Positions 1-8,816 of a DNA stretch of 34,899 nt are shown in pieces. Every line of letters begins with the position of its first letter. Position 1 is the stretch's first letter. The translations under genes were made by a program, and so were the position numbers. A model generated the notes under the pieces. That model ran no database searches, was not told the DNA's origin, and saw only the letters and a program-made list of their open reading frames with translations. Source of the DNA: Bacteroides sp. (GTDB taxonomy: Bacteria > Bacteroidota > Bacteroidia > Bacteroidales > Muribaculaceae); contig JAAVCM010000015.1 in the NCBI GenBank assembly GCA_014802345.1, positions 1 to 34,899 on the forward strand. The letters run 5' to 3'.

Positions 1-62
1 AGAGAAGTTAAACCTCACCACGTCGATGATACTGCGAAAGTGGGAAAGTAGATCACCGCCCC
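1..62 (+). rRNA. rrf: 5S ribosomal RNA, 3' portion (truncated by the window edge)
   Basis: The first 60 or so bases resemble the 3' half of a Bacteroidetes 5S rRNA: 'agagaagttaa', then 'gatgatactgcgaaagtggga' followed by 'agtagatcaccgcc'. A strong intrinsic terminator follows directly. The 5' half lies outside the window, so an rRNA operon probably ends here. The exact 3' end, near base 60, is approximate. Confidence 0.85.
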
Positions 63-73
63 CTCTAAACCGA

Positions 74-115
74 CCGAAGCCTGAGCGCGAAAGCGCATCG
101 GGCTTCGGCTTTTTT
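74..115 (+). terminator. Rho-independent terminator after 5S rRNA
   Basis: The arm CCGAAGCC (74-81) pairs with GGCTTCGG (101-108). An inner GCGC-GAAA-GCGC tetraloop stem lies inside it, and a run of T follows (110-115). It ends the rRNA transcript. Confidence 0.9.
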
Positions 116-334
116 ATATCCATGCCTTTCCCAGACTTATATGCCATCCGGCATGGATTCCATATAAATCCCGCTTCTGGATAGAAATCAAATCCATAAA
201 CCACATAGGATATAGGTCTACTTCCGGGGAAATCTGCCGACGTCTTCGCCGGGATAGGGTAGGCCGGGAGTGGTCTATTATTGGAGAGAGTGATGAATTT
301 TGGGCGGTAGGTAGGATATGTGGGTGTTTTTTTG

Positions 335-342
335 TAATTTTG
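335..342 (+). promoter_or_regulatory. Probable purB promoter, -7 element
   Basis: TAATTTTG fits the Bacteroidetes -7 consensus TAnnTTTG and lies 40 bp before the purB ATG. No good -33 TTTG is present at 19-20 nt spacing. The rest of the 116-382 gap has no gene; it holds a short imperfect palindrome around 139-165. Confidence 0.5.
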
Positions 343-382
343 CATCATCTATCATTAAATAATACCAATCAAAAAGATTGAC

Positions 383-1726
383 ATGAAACTTACTGAACTG
401 ACAGCCATCTCCCCGGTGGACGGACGCTATCGTGGAAAGTGTGAAAGTCTTGACGAATATTTTTCAGAATTTGCGCTTATCCGTTACCGCGTAAAGGTAG
501 AAGTAGAGTATTTTATCGCGCTTTGTGAGCTTCCGCTCCCGGCTCTCGCTGATTTTCCGACGGAGCTTTTCGGTAAGTTGCGTGAGATTTACGAACATTT
601 TACCGTAGAGGATGCTGCCAAGGTAAAGGAGATTGAAAGTGTCACCAACCATGATGTTAAAGCAGTCGAATACTTCCTCAAAGAGCGGTTCGACGCGCTT
701 GGCATCGACAAGTACAAGGAATATATCCATTTCGGTCTGACTTCACAGGACATCAACAATACGTCTGTCCCCATGTCGGTCGCCGATGCGTTGAAGGATG
801 TCTACCGTCCCCGCATCGTAGAACTTATCCAGCATCTTGAAGCGCGTGCCGACGAGTGGTATGACATTCCTATGCTTGCAAAAACCCACGGTCAGCCCGC
901 ATCGCCCACACGCCTCGGCAAAGAAATCCGGGTGTTCAGCTATCGTCTGCGCCGTCAGCTTGCCGCGCTTGATGCCGTTGAGATTTCAGGTAAATTCGGC
1001 GGTGCGACAGGCAATTTCAATGCTCATCTCTGCGCCTTCCCCTCGATTGACTGGCGTGCGTTCGGCGCGAAGTTCCTTTCAGAGAAACTCGGTATCGAGC
1101 GTGAGGAATACACCACACAGATTTCTAACTACGACAATCTTGCCGCGCTGTTCGATGCCCTTGCCCGCATCAACAACATCATCCTTGACCTCGACCGCGA
1201 TATGTGGATGTATATCTCGATGGAGTATTTCAAGCAGAAAATCAAGACAGGAGAGGTCGGTTCGTCCGCAATGCCCCACAAGGTCAACCCCATCGACTTT
1301 GAAAATTCGGAAGGTAACATCGGTATCGCCAACGCCGTGTTCGGCCATCTCGCTACCAAACTTCCAGTCTCACGTCTCCAGCGCGACCTCACAGACTCTA
1401 CCGTACTCCGCAACATCGGTGTGCCTCTCGCCCATACGATGATTGCGATAGCATCGACCATGAAGGGACTCGGCAAACTCCTGCTCAACCGTCAGGCAAT
1501 TGATGCTGACCTTGACAACACATGGAGTGTGGTGGCCGAAGCTATACAGACCGTGCTGCGCCGTGAGGGTTATCCGAAGCCCTACGAGACACTCAAAGCC
1601 CTCACCCGCAAGAACGAGGCTGTGACAGCCGAAAGCATCTCGGCTTTCATTGACACACTGGAAGTCTCGGACGATGTAAAGACTGAGCTCAAAAAGCTCT
1701 CTCCCCACAGTTACACCGGTTACTGA
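383..1726 (+). CDS. purB: Adenylosuccinate lyase
   Basis: This 447-aa protein is PurB of the fumarase/aspartase superfamily. It removes fumarate from SAICAR and from adenylosuccinate, so it acts twice in purine synthesis in the cytoplasm. The N-terminus 'LTAISPVDGRYRGKCESL' matches the E. coli-type PurB, which is about 456 aa. 'HGLTSQDINNTS' carries the conserved active-site TSQD, and the superfamily signature 'GSSAMPHKVNPIDFENSEG' starts near residue 293 and includes the mobile-loop serine. The ATG has a TAnnTTTG promoter 40 bp upstream. The 62-aa gene follows after 34 bp and then dxs, so it may head a longer transcript. No truncation is seen. Confidence 0.97.
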   Translation: MKLTELTAISPVDGRYRGKCESLDEYFSEFALIRYRVKVEVEYFIALCELPLPALADFPTELFGKLREIYEHFTVEDAAKVKEIESVTNHDVKAVEYFLKERFDALGIDKYKEYIHFGLTSQDINNTSVPMSVADALKDVYRPRIVELIQHLEARADEWYDIPMLAKTHGQPASPTRLGKEIRVFSYRLRRQLAALDAVEISGKFGGATGNFNAHLCAFPSIDWRAFGAKFLSEKLGIEREEYTTQISNYDNLAALFDALARINNIILDLDRDMWMYISMEYFKQKIKTGEVGSSAMPHKVNPIDFENSEGNIGIANAVFGHLATKLPVSRLQRDLTDSTVLRNIGVPLAHTMIAIASTMKGLGKLLLNRQAIDADLDNTWSVVAEAIQTVLRREGYPKPYETLKALTRKNEAVTAESISAFIDTLEVSDDVKTELKKLSPHSYTGY

Positions 1727-1760
1727 TTCCCGTTCTCCTCCAACTCTCTCAGGGATTTTT

Positions 1761-1949
1761 ATGGATACATCCACTAAGATACGTTTCGGATTCATCGCTG
1801 TGCTATGGCTGCTGCTGTGTTACATGGTAGTGGCCTCGCAGCCCTTTACCCTCTGGGTCGCTTTCGTCATCGTCGCGTCCGGAATTGTCGTGTGGGTGCC
1901 ACTTTATAAGAAATATATCAAGAATGGAAAAAGAAACGAAGGCCGATAA
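1761..1949 (+). CDS. Small two-helix membrane protein, hypothetical
   Basis: This 62-aa protein has two hydrophobic stretches (about residues 9-27, '[15 protein letters not shown]', and 31-48, '[18 protein letters not shown]') joined by a short loop, and a basic C-terminal tail ([13 protein letters not shown]). I do not recognise the family and assign no function. It lies 34 bp after purB, and its last 26 bp overlap the start of dxs in another frame, which suggests translational coupling. It is short, but a clean two-helix pattern and a position between co-directional core genes favour a real gene over chance. Confidence 0.7.
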   Translation: MDTSTKIRFGFIAVLWLLLCYMVVASQPFTLWVAFVIVASGIVVWVPLYKKYIKNGKRNEGR

Positions 1950-3855
1950 GTATCCTTTTCTGTCGCGCATCGATTCCCCGGCCGATTTGCGCAAACTACC
2001 GATGCAGGACCTCCCGCAGGTGTGCAGTGAGCTGCGCTCGTTTCTTATAGACTCACTCTCAACCCACCCGGGACATTTCGCTTCGAGTATGGGCGCTGTC
2101 GAACTGACGGTGGCTCTCCACTATGTGTTCAACACTCCGTATGACCGTATTGTCTGGGACGTAGGCCATCAGGCTTACGGTCACAAGATACTTACCGGAC
2201 GGCGCGACAATTTTGACACCAATAGGACGTTGGGCGGTCTGAGCGGCTTCCCCTCGCCGAAAGAGAGCGAATATGACACCTTTACCGCCGGTCATGCCTC
2301 CAACTCCATCTCGGCAGCTCTCGGAATGACCGTCGCAAGTGCCTTGCAGAAGGAAAGCCCACAGCGCAACGTCGTTGCCGTCATCGGTGACGCCTCCATC
2401 AGCGGCGGACTCGCCTTCGAGGGGCTCAACAATGCCGCCAATGCCAATTCGAACCTGCTCATCATTCTCAACGACAACGATATGTCGATTGACCGTAATG
2501 TCGGCTCACTGAATTCGTATCTGGCACACCTCACAACATCGAAGACCTACAACAATTTCCGTTACAAGTTTTCACGCTTCCTTCGCCGTCATCATCTTGT
2601 CACCGACAAGGGTAAGGGGATGATCATGCGATTCAACAACAGCCTGAAATCGCTGATAACGAAGGAGCAGAACATTTTTGAGGGACTGAACATACGTTAT
2701 TTCGGTCCCTTTGACGGCCACGACCTCCCGACGGTCATCAATGTCCTTAACGAAATCAAGGATTTCACCGGTCCGCGCATACTCCACCTCCGTACCGTCA
2801 AAGGCAAGGGGTATGCTCCCGCCGAACAGGACCCTACCCGCTGGCATGCTCCCGGGAAGTTCGACCCCGCCACCGGAAAACTCATTAAGGACCCGGTGAA
2901 GCGTCCCCCGAAATATCAGGACGTGTTCGGTGAAACTATTGTCGAACTCGCCAAGAAGAATCCTAAAATCGTCGGTGTGACGGCCGCTATGCCGTCAGGC
3001 ACGTCAATGAATAAATTGGAGCGTGAATTTCCCGACCGTACTTTTGATGTCGGTATCTCCGAAGGTCATGCCGTCACGTTTGCCGGTGGTATGGCAAAAG
3101 AGGGGATGAAACCCTTCGTCGCCATCTATTCCTCCTTCCTCCAGAGGGCTTACAGCCATATTATCCATGATGTCGCCATCGCCGGACTCCCGGTCACCTT
3201 CTGCCTTGACCGTGCTGGTCTGGTCGGGGAGGACGGTGCGACACACCACGGTGTGTTTGACCTCTCGTATCTCCGTGCAATCCCGGGCATGACAGTGAGC
3301 GCACCACGAAATCTCGATATGCTCCGCCATCTGATGCTGACCGCCGAGTCGTTTGACGGGCCTTTCGCCATACGCTATCCCAGAGGAAACGGCGAGGAGG
3401 AAATGAAAGAGGAAATGCACGTTCTCCCGGTCGGAAAAGGTGAGAAATTGAAGGACGGAACCGATATGGTCGTCCTGACCATCGGCACTGTGGCTTCGGA
3501 TGCTTCCAAGGCTATCGAGCGTGCCGAAAAGGATTTCGGTATCACGGTCGGCCATTATGACATGATTTTCCTTAAACCGATGGACATGGACATCATCCGT
3601 AAGGTCGCAGGGATGAATGTCCCTGTAATCACTGTTGAAGATGGAGTCATCGAGGGGGGAATGGGATCTGCAGTACTTGAGAAGTTGACTGAACTCAATT
3701 CGTCAGTCCCCGTCCACAGGCTCGGAGTCCCCGACCGTTTCATAACCCAAGGCAAGCCGTCGGAACTCAAAAATATCTGCGGCTTTGACGCGGATGGTAT
3801 CTACCGCACGATAGAGTCGCTTGTCAATACTTCAAAAGCCGGAGCAGACAAATGA
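1924..3855 (+). CDS. dxs: 1-deoxy-D-xylulose-5-phosphate synthase
   Basis: Dxs condenses pyruvate and glyceraldehyde 3-phosphate, using TPP and Mg2+, to give DXP, the entry point of the MEP isoprenoid pathway and a precursor of the thiamine thiazole and of pyridoxal phosphate in some bacteria. Visible motifs are '[18 protein letters not shown]', the TPP-binding '[17 protein letters not shown]', and '[20 protein letters not shown]' of the transketolase pyrimidine domain. The frame is open back to an ATG at 1885. I chose 1924 ([12 protein letters not shown]) because the 643-aa product fits the family (about 620-640) and the extra 13 residues look non-native. Its stop overlaps the trkA start by 4 bp (ATGA). 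Confidence 0.96.
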   Translation: MEKETKADKYPFLSRIDSPADLRKLPMQDLPQVCSELRSFLIDSLSTHPGHFASSMGAVELTVALHYVFNTPYDRIVWDVGHQAYGHKILTGRRDNFDTNRTLGGLSGFPSPKESEYDTFTAGHASNSISAALGMTVASALQKESPQRNVVAVIGDASISGGLAFEGLNNAANANSNLLIILNDNDMSIDRNVGSLNSYLAHLTTSKTYNNFRYKFSRFLRRHHLVTDKGKGMIMRFNNSLKSLITKEQNIFEGLNIRYFGPFDGHDLPTVINVLNEIKDFTGPRILHLRTVKGKGYAPAEQDPTRWHAPGKFDPATGKLIKDPVKRPPKYQDVFGETIVELAKKNPKIVGVTAAMPSGTSMNKLEREFPDRTFDVGISEGHAVTFAGGMAKEGMKPFVAIYSSFLQRAYSHIIHDVAIAGLPVTFCLDRAGLVGEDGATHHGVFDLSYLRAIPGMTVSAPRNLDMLRHLMLTAESFDGPFAIRYPRGNGEEEMKEEMHVLPVGKGEKLKDGTDMVVLTIGTVASDASKAIERAEKDFGITVGHYDMIFLKPMDMDIIRKVAGMNVPVITVEDGVIEGGMGSAVLEKLTELNSSVPVHRLGVPDRFITQGKPSELKNICGFDADGIYRTIESLVNTSKAGADK

Positions 3856-5186
3856 GGATTGTTATCGCAGGATCGGGCGCGGTGGGAAGCCACCTCGCCA
3901 AACTTCTTTCAAACGAAGAGCAGGACATCACGGTGGTCGACAGCGACGCCGAGAAACTTGCCATGCTTGATGCCAATTACAATCTGCTGACCGTGAAGGG
4001 GTCTCCCACCTCATTTTCAGGACTTCGTCAGGCTGGTGTCGAGCATTGCGACCTTTTCATAGCCGTCACCCCGTTCGAGACCCGCAACATCATAGCCTGT
4101 GCGATAGCCAAGAGCCTCGGAGCCACCAAGACTGTGGCGCGTATCGACAACTATGAGTACAAGGACGCTGCCAACAAGGATTTCTTCACACATATCGGCG
4201 CGGACGATATGATTTATCCCGAATATCTCGCCGCCGTTGAAATCATCGAAGCTCTGCGCCACAACTGGGTGCGCCACTGGTTTGAGCTTCATAACGGTGA
4301 GCTGATACTGGTAGGCATAAAATTGCGCGACAATGCTCCTCTGAAAGGTATGCAGCTCAAAGAACTCGGAATGACCGAACACAGCTTCCACGTCGCGGCG
4401 ATAAAGCGCAACCACGAAACCATCATCCCGGGTGGTTTCGACCGTCTGGAAGCCAACGACATTGTCTATTTCATGACCACGCGTGACCATGTCGACTCAC
4501 TCGTCGCGCTCTGCGGCAAGAAGCAGCAGAAAATCCGCAACGTCATCATCATGGGTGGCAGCCGCATTGCCGTGCGTCTCTGCGCGATGGCCGGCGACGA
4601 ATTCAATTTCAAAATTATGGACATGGATCGTGACCGCTGCCTTGAATTGTCGGAAAAGTGTCCTGATGCCACAATCATAAATGCCGATGCGCGTGATACT
4701 GACGCGCTTCTTGAAGCCGGCATAGCCGAGATGGATGCCTTCATCGCACTTGCTGAGAGCAGTGAGACCAATATCCTCACCTGTCTTTCCGCCAAGGAGC
4801 TTGGAGTGGTCAAGACCATAGCCGAGGTAGAGAATCTTCAGTTTATCTCGGAAGCCGAGGGACTGAACATCGGCACCATCATCAATAAAAAACTTCTCGC
4901 TTCGTCAAGGATTTTCCAGATGCTCCTTGACCGCGATACATCCACATCAAAATGTATGGCTCTCGCCGATGCGGAAGTGGCCGAGATTATTGCCAAAGAG
5001 GGTTCGAAAATCACCCGTGGGGCGGTCAAGGATCTGCGTCTGTCGCGCGACATGACCATCGCAGGGCTCATACGCGACGGAAAAGGCTATCTCGTGTCGG
5101 GTAACACTGTCATCCGTCCCGGAGACCGTGTGGTAGTCTTCACGCTCAACGGCCTTATCCATAAGGTCGAAAAAATCTTTAAGTAG
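3852..5186 (+). CDS. trkA: Trk potassium uptake system, NAD-binding regulatory subunit TrkA
   Basis: This 444-aa protein is a cytoplasmic, peripheral TrkA made of two RCK units. The N-terminus '[19 protein letters not shown]' is a Rossmann GxGxxG site. A second RCK_N copy begins near residue 230 ('[18 protein letters not shown]') with a degenerate glycine motif, as is common in the second half of TrkA. Each copy is followed by an RCK_C domain (for example residues 360-444, '[18 protein letters not shown]'). TrkA binds NAD(H) and gates the TrkH channel. It overlaps dxs by 4 bp, and trkH follows after 14 bp, so all three are probably one operon with coupled translation. Confidence 0.95.
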   Translation: MRIVIAGSGAVGSHLAKLLSNEEQDITVVDSDAEKLAMLDANYNLLTVKGSPTSFSGLRQAGVEHCDLFIAVTPFETRNIIACAIAKSLGATKTVARIDNYEYKDAANKDFFTHIGADDMIYPEYLAAVEIIEALRHNWVRHWFELHNGELILVGIKLRDNAPLKGMQLKELGMTEHSFHVAAIKRNHETIIPGGFDRLEANDIVYFMTTRDHVDSLVALCGKKQQKIRNVIIMGGSRIAVRLCAMAGDEFNFKIMDMDRDRCLELSEKCPDATIINADARDTDALLEAGIAEMDAFIALAESSETNILTCLSAKELGVVKTIAEVENLQFISEAEGLNIGTIINKKLLASSRIFQMLLDRDTSTSKCMALADAEVAEIIAKEGSKITRGAVKDLRLSRDMTIAGLIRDGKGYLVSGNTVIRPGDRVVVFTLNGLIHKVEKIFK

Positions 5187-5200
5187 ATAAATAAACAGAG

Positions 5201-6688
5201 ATGAGCCGTCTGCTGCGTTACAATCCAACAGTAATCAATTTTCCGGTGATACTCCGTATCATCGGTCTGCTTCTGATAATAGAGAGTGTATTCGTCCTCG
5301 TGCCTCTCGCCACCTGTCTCGTCTACCACGAAAAGGATTGGATGTGTTTTCTCCTCACCCTTGCGGTCACCCTTGTGGCCGGACTGGTGATGACTTTCGG
5401 TATCCGTCCGCGCCATTCGCGTATGGGCAAGCGTGAAGGCTTCCTGCTGACGGCTCTGATATGGATTTTCTTCTCGGCATTCGGGATGATACCGTTCATA
5501 TTCATGGAAAAGCAGCCGCTGTCGGTCGCCGATGCTTTCTTTGAGGCTATGTCGGGGTTCACGACAACGGGTGCGACAGTCATGGATTCAATCAGCCATC
5601 TCAGCCACGGTATCGTGATGTGGCGTAGCCTCATGCAGTGGATAGGGGGCATGGGTATCATACTTTTCACCCTCGCGGTGGTTCCGATGCTCAATCACTC
5701 CGGCGGAATGCAGATGTTCAATGCCGAGGTTACGGGAATTACCCACGACAAGCTGCGTCCGCGCATTTCACAGACCGCCAAAGGGCTATGGCTTATCTAC
5801 ATAGTCCTGACGCTTGTGCTTTTCGGATTGCTGCTCCTCGGGCCGATGAACATCTTTGAAGCCATTTGCCATGCGTTCAGCACGATGTCCACAGGCGGTT
5901 TTTCGACTGCCGATGCAAGTATCGAGGCTTGGAATTCCATCTATATAGAGATTGTGATGACAATCTTCATGTTTATCGGCGGTACGAGCTTCGTGCTTCT
6001 CTATCGTGCGGCTCACGGTGACTTCAAACCGATATGGCAGAATGAAGTGTTCAGGTGTTATGTAGGCATCATCCTTGCCTGCTATGTCCTTTTCGTCATT
6101 GCCATATTCTACCATGGCGAGGCCGATTCGATTAAATCAGTGACGCTTGATCCGCTTTTCCAGATAGTCTCGACAATTACTTCCACAGGCTACGAGGTTT
6201 CGGCGTTTTCATCGTGGGGTACATTTGTGCTTTCCATCGTCTTTGCCCTGATGTTTTTCGGAGCCTGTGCGGGGTCAACGAGCGGCGGAGCCAAGATTGA
6301 CCGTATGATTTACCTACTGAAAAATTGTCGCAACGAAATCAACCGCTGTATCTATCCCAACAATATCTTCACTGTCCGCATCAACAAGCGCGTCATTCCA
6401 CACGAAACCGTGTCGAAGGTGATCGCCTTCCTCTGCCTCTATGTGATGATTATAATGGTGGGGGGGATGCTCCTGACGGCGCTCGGAGTACCGTTGGTCG
6501 ACTCGTTTTTCTCCGCTTTCTCCTGCATAAGCAACACCGGTCTTGGTGCGGGGGTGACAGGCTACGGCGGCTCCTATGCAATCGTTCCTGACATCGGGAA
6601 ATGGCTCCTCGCGCTTATAATGATGATAGGGCGTCTTGAACTTTTCACCGTTCTGCTCCTATTCACCCCGACATTCTGGAAGAAATAA
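5201..6688 (+). CDS. trkH: Trk potassium uptake system, membrane channel TrkH
   Basis: This 495-aa integral membrane protein has the four pseudo-repeated pore loops of the TrkH/TrkG/KtrB superfamily: 'MSGFTTTGATV', 'STMSTGGFSTAD', 'STITSTGYEVSAFS' and 'SCISNTGLGAGV'. Each carries a selectivity-filter glycine. About ten hydrophobic helices are visible. 'WIGGMGIILFTLAVVPML' after the first pore loop is typical of the family. It pairs with the TrkA encoded 14 bp upstream to take up K+. It ends the + strand cluster and is followed by a long inverted repeat facing a convergent nuclease gene. Confidence 0.95.
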   Translation: MSRLLRYNPTVINFPVILRIIGLLLIIESVFVLVPLATCLVYHEKDWMCFLLTLAVTLVAGLVMTFGIRPRHSRMGKREGFLLTALIWIFFSAFGMIPFIFMEKQPLSVADAFFEAMSGFTTTGATVMDSISHLSHGIVMWRSLMQWIGGMGIILFTLAVVPMLNHSGGMQMFNAEVTGITHDKLRPRISQTAKGLWLIYIVLTLVLFGLLLLGPMNIFEAICHAFSTMSTGGFSTADASIEAWNSIYIEIVMTIFMFIGGTSFVLLYRAAHGDFKPIWQNEVFRCYVGIILACYVLFVIAIFYHGEADSIKSVTLDPLFQIVSTITSTGYEVSAFSSWGTFVLSIVFALMFFGACAGSTSGGAKIDRMIYLLKNCRNEINRCIYPNNIFTVRINKRVIPHETVSKVIAFLCLYVMIIMVGGMLLTALGVPLVDSFFSAFSCISNTGLGAGVTGYGGSYAIVPDIGKWLLALIMMIGRLELFTVLLLFTPTFWKK

Positions 6689-6706
6689 ACTGATATTAGA
6701 TTGACG

Positions 6707-6817
6707 TCTTGTAGGAACGCGCGGAAGCGCGTATGCCGGATGAAAATAGTGATAGCCTATACGCGTCAGGCTGCTGTATTTCATCCGGCATACGCGCTTC
6801 CGCGCGTCCCTATAAGG
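6707..6817. repeat. Long interrupted inverted repeat between convergent genes
   Basis: Bases 6717-6745 and 6779-6807 are exact reverse complements (29 bp, containing CGCGCGGAAGCGCG and ATGCCGGATGAAA). The pairing extends outward with one mismatch and one G-T wobble to 6708-6716 and 6808-6816. The loop is about 33 nt. It lies in the 164-bp gap between trkH and the nuclease gene, so it could serve as a bidirectional terminator, although neither side has a clear T run. Its GC-rich form and its CATCCGGCAT core look like a REP-type element. Confidence 0.9.
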
Positions 6818-6852
6818 AGATGAAATCAATTACTATTAGTGGTAATTGATTT

Positions 6853-7653
6853 TTATTTTATGGTTGTGGATGTACGGTAATCGGGGTCAAAAAGGGTGTT
6901 CAGGAGGTGAGCGAGACGCAGACCGCCGTTGAGAAACTGTTTTTCGACAGTCGGAGTCCAGTCAGCCACTTCGTTGTAGGATATGTTGATGCCGGGAGTG
7001 AAATACTGATAGACACGGTCGGAAACGGATATTGTCTCCTTGGCCCAGTCGTCGACGGTTCCTGATATGATTTCTGCCTGAACTTCTGCCGGAGCGCGGT
7101 CAATCTGGTCCTGCCACTCCGAGTAGCTCCATTTATGGGCTGATTCAGGGATGGATGAATCCCATGCCGAGTGGAGATTGGTATCTCGGCCGAAATATTT
7201 CACCTTGATTCGGTTTCCTCCGAGGTCAGTCGCGTGACCCATGTGGAGCGGCATGTGGAGGTCGCCCATGACGTGGACGAGTACCTTCATGGCAAATTGC
7301 AATTCATCGAGCGACGCATTACCGTCGGAAAGGGTCTCCATCTGTGCCTTGATTGCTGTGACGGCATCACCTGCGGGGTTTGCCTGAGCCTCCTCGTAGC
7401 GTTCACCTTCATCGACATTCTTGTAGTGCCATGTCTTGGTGAAGGCGTAGGGTGGGGTGTGGCTGGCATTGTCGAGCCAGTTGGCCCAGTAAATCATTGA
7501 TTTGCCTTCGAGTATTGAATCGACGGCTGCTTTGGTGGTGGGAGTGAGATGATGTTCGGCGATACAGGCTGTCACATCGTGACCTTTCTGCCCCCATCCG
7601 AAGGCGGTTAGTGCCATCGCCGACATGAAGATTGAGATTAAGTTGCGTTTCAT
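6853..7653 (-). CDS. S1/P1-type zinc-dependent nuclease, exported
   Basis: This 266-aa protein matches the S1/P1 nuclease family, which cleaves single-stranded DNA and RNA to 5'-mononucleotides using three zinc ions. A signal peptide (about residues 1-19) leads to a mature N-terminal Trp (W20), itself a zinc ligand in P1 nuclease. The other ligands line up in order: H25, D61, H76, H127, D131, H137, H161 and D165, so it should be active. I chose the start at 7653 (MKRNLISIF), since the frame's earlier ATG at 7701 would precede the signal peptide and run into the upstream gene. It lies 44 bp after the muramidase gene, probably in the same transcript. It is likely used to scavenge nucleotides outside the cytoplasm. 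Confidence 0.92.
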   Translation of the reverse strand: MKRNLISIFMSAMALTAFGWGQKGHDVTACIAEHHLTPTTKAAVDSILEGKSMIYWANWLDNASHTPPYAFTKTWHYKNVDEGERYEEAQANPAGDAVTAIKAQMETLSDGNASLDELQFAMKVLVHVMGDLHMPLHMGHATDLGGNRIKVKYFGRDTNLHSAWDSSIPESAHKWSYSEWQDQIDRAPAEVQAEIISGTVDDWAKETISVSDRVYQYFTPGINISYNEVADWTPTVEKQFLNGGLRLAHLLNTLFDPDYRTSTTIK

Positions 7654-7697
7654 TATAAATTTAAAATGGCGGTTAAAGAGTGCGAGTACTGACCGGT

Positions 7698-8453
7698 TCA
7701 TCCTTTTGCTGTCCCCGTCTTGGTCTCTTTCGTGTGGCGTGCGTATGCCTGAGCCATACGGGTGTGGTAGTTGCGTCGTGCATACCCCGGGCCGTTGTAG
7801 CCCCGGGCAAACTCTTCCCAGTTCTTTTCGCGGAGCGGTTTGAGGAGGCCGGCGTTGATTATGAAATCGGCGAACATATCGAGCTGTGCGCGCTCGCTGC
7901 TCGACATCCGTGCTACGAAGTCTTCAAGACTGCTGGCTCCACATTTTTTCCAGTTGAAGCCTCCGATCTGAAACATTCCCCAGAATGTACCTTCGATTGC
8001 AGCGTGAGGATTGATACTCATTGCGGCATCGAGACGGCGGTGGGCTCTGGTCTGCGATCCTTTCGAGGCAGAGAAGACCACGGCGTGTGATTTACTGTAA
8101 CGCGAAAGATTGACACCTCTGCGTGTGGCAAAACGGCGGAACATGGTCAAATCAAAATTTATCAGTGGTTTGCCGGGTGAGGCGAAGCCCTGATGTGATT
8201 GTCCGGCTTCGATGTCGACAACTGCTTTGATGGCGGCCACCTCTACTCCAAGTTGGCGCGCCACTTCCTGGAAATCTTTCTCCGTGAGTGTGATGATTGT
8301 GTCGGAGAAAAGCTTTTCACATTCCGCGAGCGTCCGGGAGAGCGAATCGGGTTCGGTGCGCAGGGGTGTCGACTTGTTGTCTTCCTGTGATAACAGAACG
8401 GCCGAAAATATGGCGGCGAGCGCAAGCAGAGCGAAACGTCTTAGCATAAGCAT
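7698..8453 (-). CDS. N-acetylmuramidase family protein (DUF3380-like), exported
   Basis: This 251-aa protein has a signal peptide (about residues 1-22, 'RRFALLALAAIFSAVLLS') followed by a peptidoglycan-hydrolase domain of the pfam11860 muramidase type. Family marks are 'VDIEAGQSHQGF' with the probable catalytic Glu (E82), 'WGMFQIGGFNWKKCG', and the C-terminal 'ARGYNGPGYARRNYHTRMAQ'. Such enzymes cut the glycan backbone of peptidoglycan and are often phage- or secretion-related. No phage genes are seen nearby. A start two codons later (8447) is equally possible. The nuclease gene follows in the same direction. Which wall it acts on, its own or that of other cells, cannot be told from sequence. 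Confidence 0.85.
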   Translation of the reverse strand: MLMLRRFALLALAAIFSAVLLSQEDNKSTPLRTEPDSLSRTLAECEKLFSDTIITLTEKDFQEVARQLGVEVAAIKAVVDIEAGQSHQGFASPGKPLINFDLTMFRRFATRRGVNLSRYSKSHAVVFSASKGSQTRAHRRLDAAMSINPHAAIEGTFWGMFQIGGFNWKKCGASSLEDFVARMSSSERAQLDMFADFIINAGLLKPLREKNWEEFARGYNGPGYARRNYHTRMAQAYARHTKETKTGTAKG

Positions 8454-8816
8454 TTATTTTAGTGAAAACGATTTCCCTTATGCGCCACACGGCGCAAGGG
8501 GGAATATGACTATCTCATAATTGATGATTTTTTTGGTCAGGAGTTTCATGGGGAGTCCATACTGTCGCTGCATTGGCTCGGCATTACACCTGATAACGGA
8601 CGCTTAAAAATGCGTGGAAGGTTGATTTCAATGGTATTTTCGCCGGATTTCCTCTGAAAGTCGCGGGAAAGAGTCAGGGGGAGGGAAGTGTGAGGAGGGG
8701 AGGCGAGAGGTGAGCGGATTGTTTATCAAGATCCGTGACAACGCGCCCTGTCTCCGATGGCCGGACGCGGTGTCACGGGGTGATGATGATTATAATCCTT
8801 CAAAAATCAAAAAAAA
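8454..8816. other. Intergenic region without a gene (363 bp)
   Basis: No convincing reading frame is seen on either strand. It separates pepD from the muramidase gene, both on the minus strand. It holds a hairpin (8733-8778), a short GCGCC-ACAC-GGCGC stem near 8480-8495, and a purine-rich stretch around 8660-8715. I could not find a TAnnTTTG promoter for the muramidase gene here. Confidence 0.6.
8733..8778 (-). terminator. Hairpin downstream of pepD, possible terminator
   Basis: CCGTGACA (8733-8740) pairs with TGTCACGG (8771-8778), and an inner CGCG pairs with CGCG after one mismatch. It lies about 40 bp after the pepD stop in the direction of transcription. There is no clear U tract, so termination is a guess. 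Confidence 0.4.

Noticed and set aside
837-1442. A 201-codon open frame overlapping purB
   Set aside because: Ser/Arg/Pro-rich out-of-frame product inside an intact purB.
1885-1923. Longer N-terminus for dxs
   Set aside because: Adds 13 non-family residues ([13 protein letters not shown]) read from the upstream small-protein gene; the ATG at 1924 fits better.
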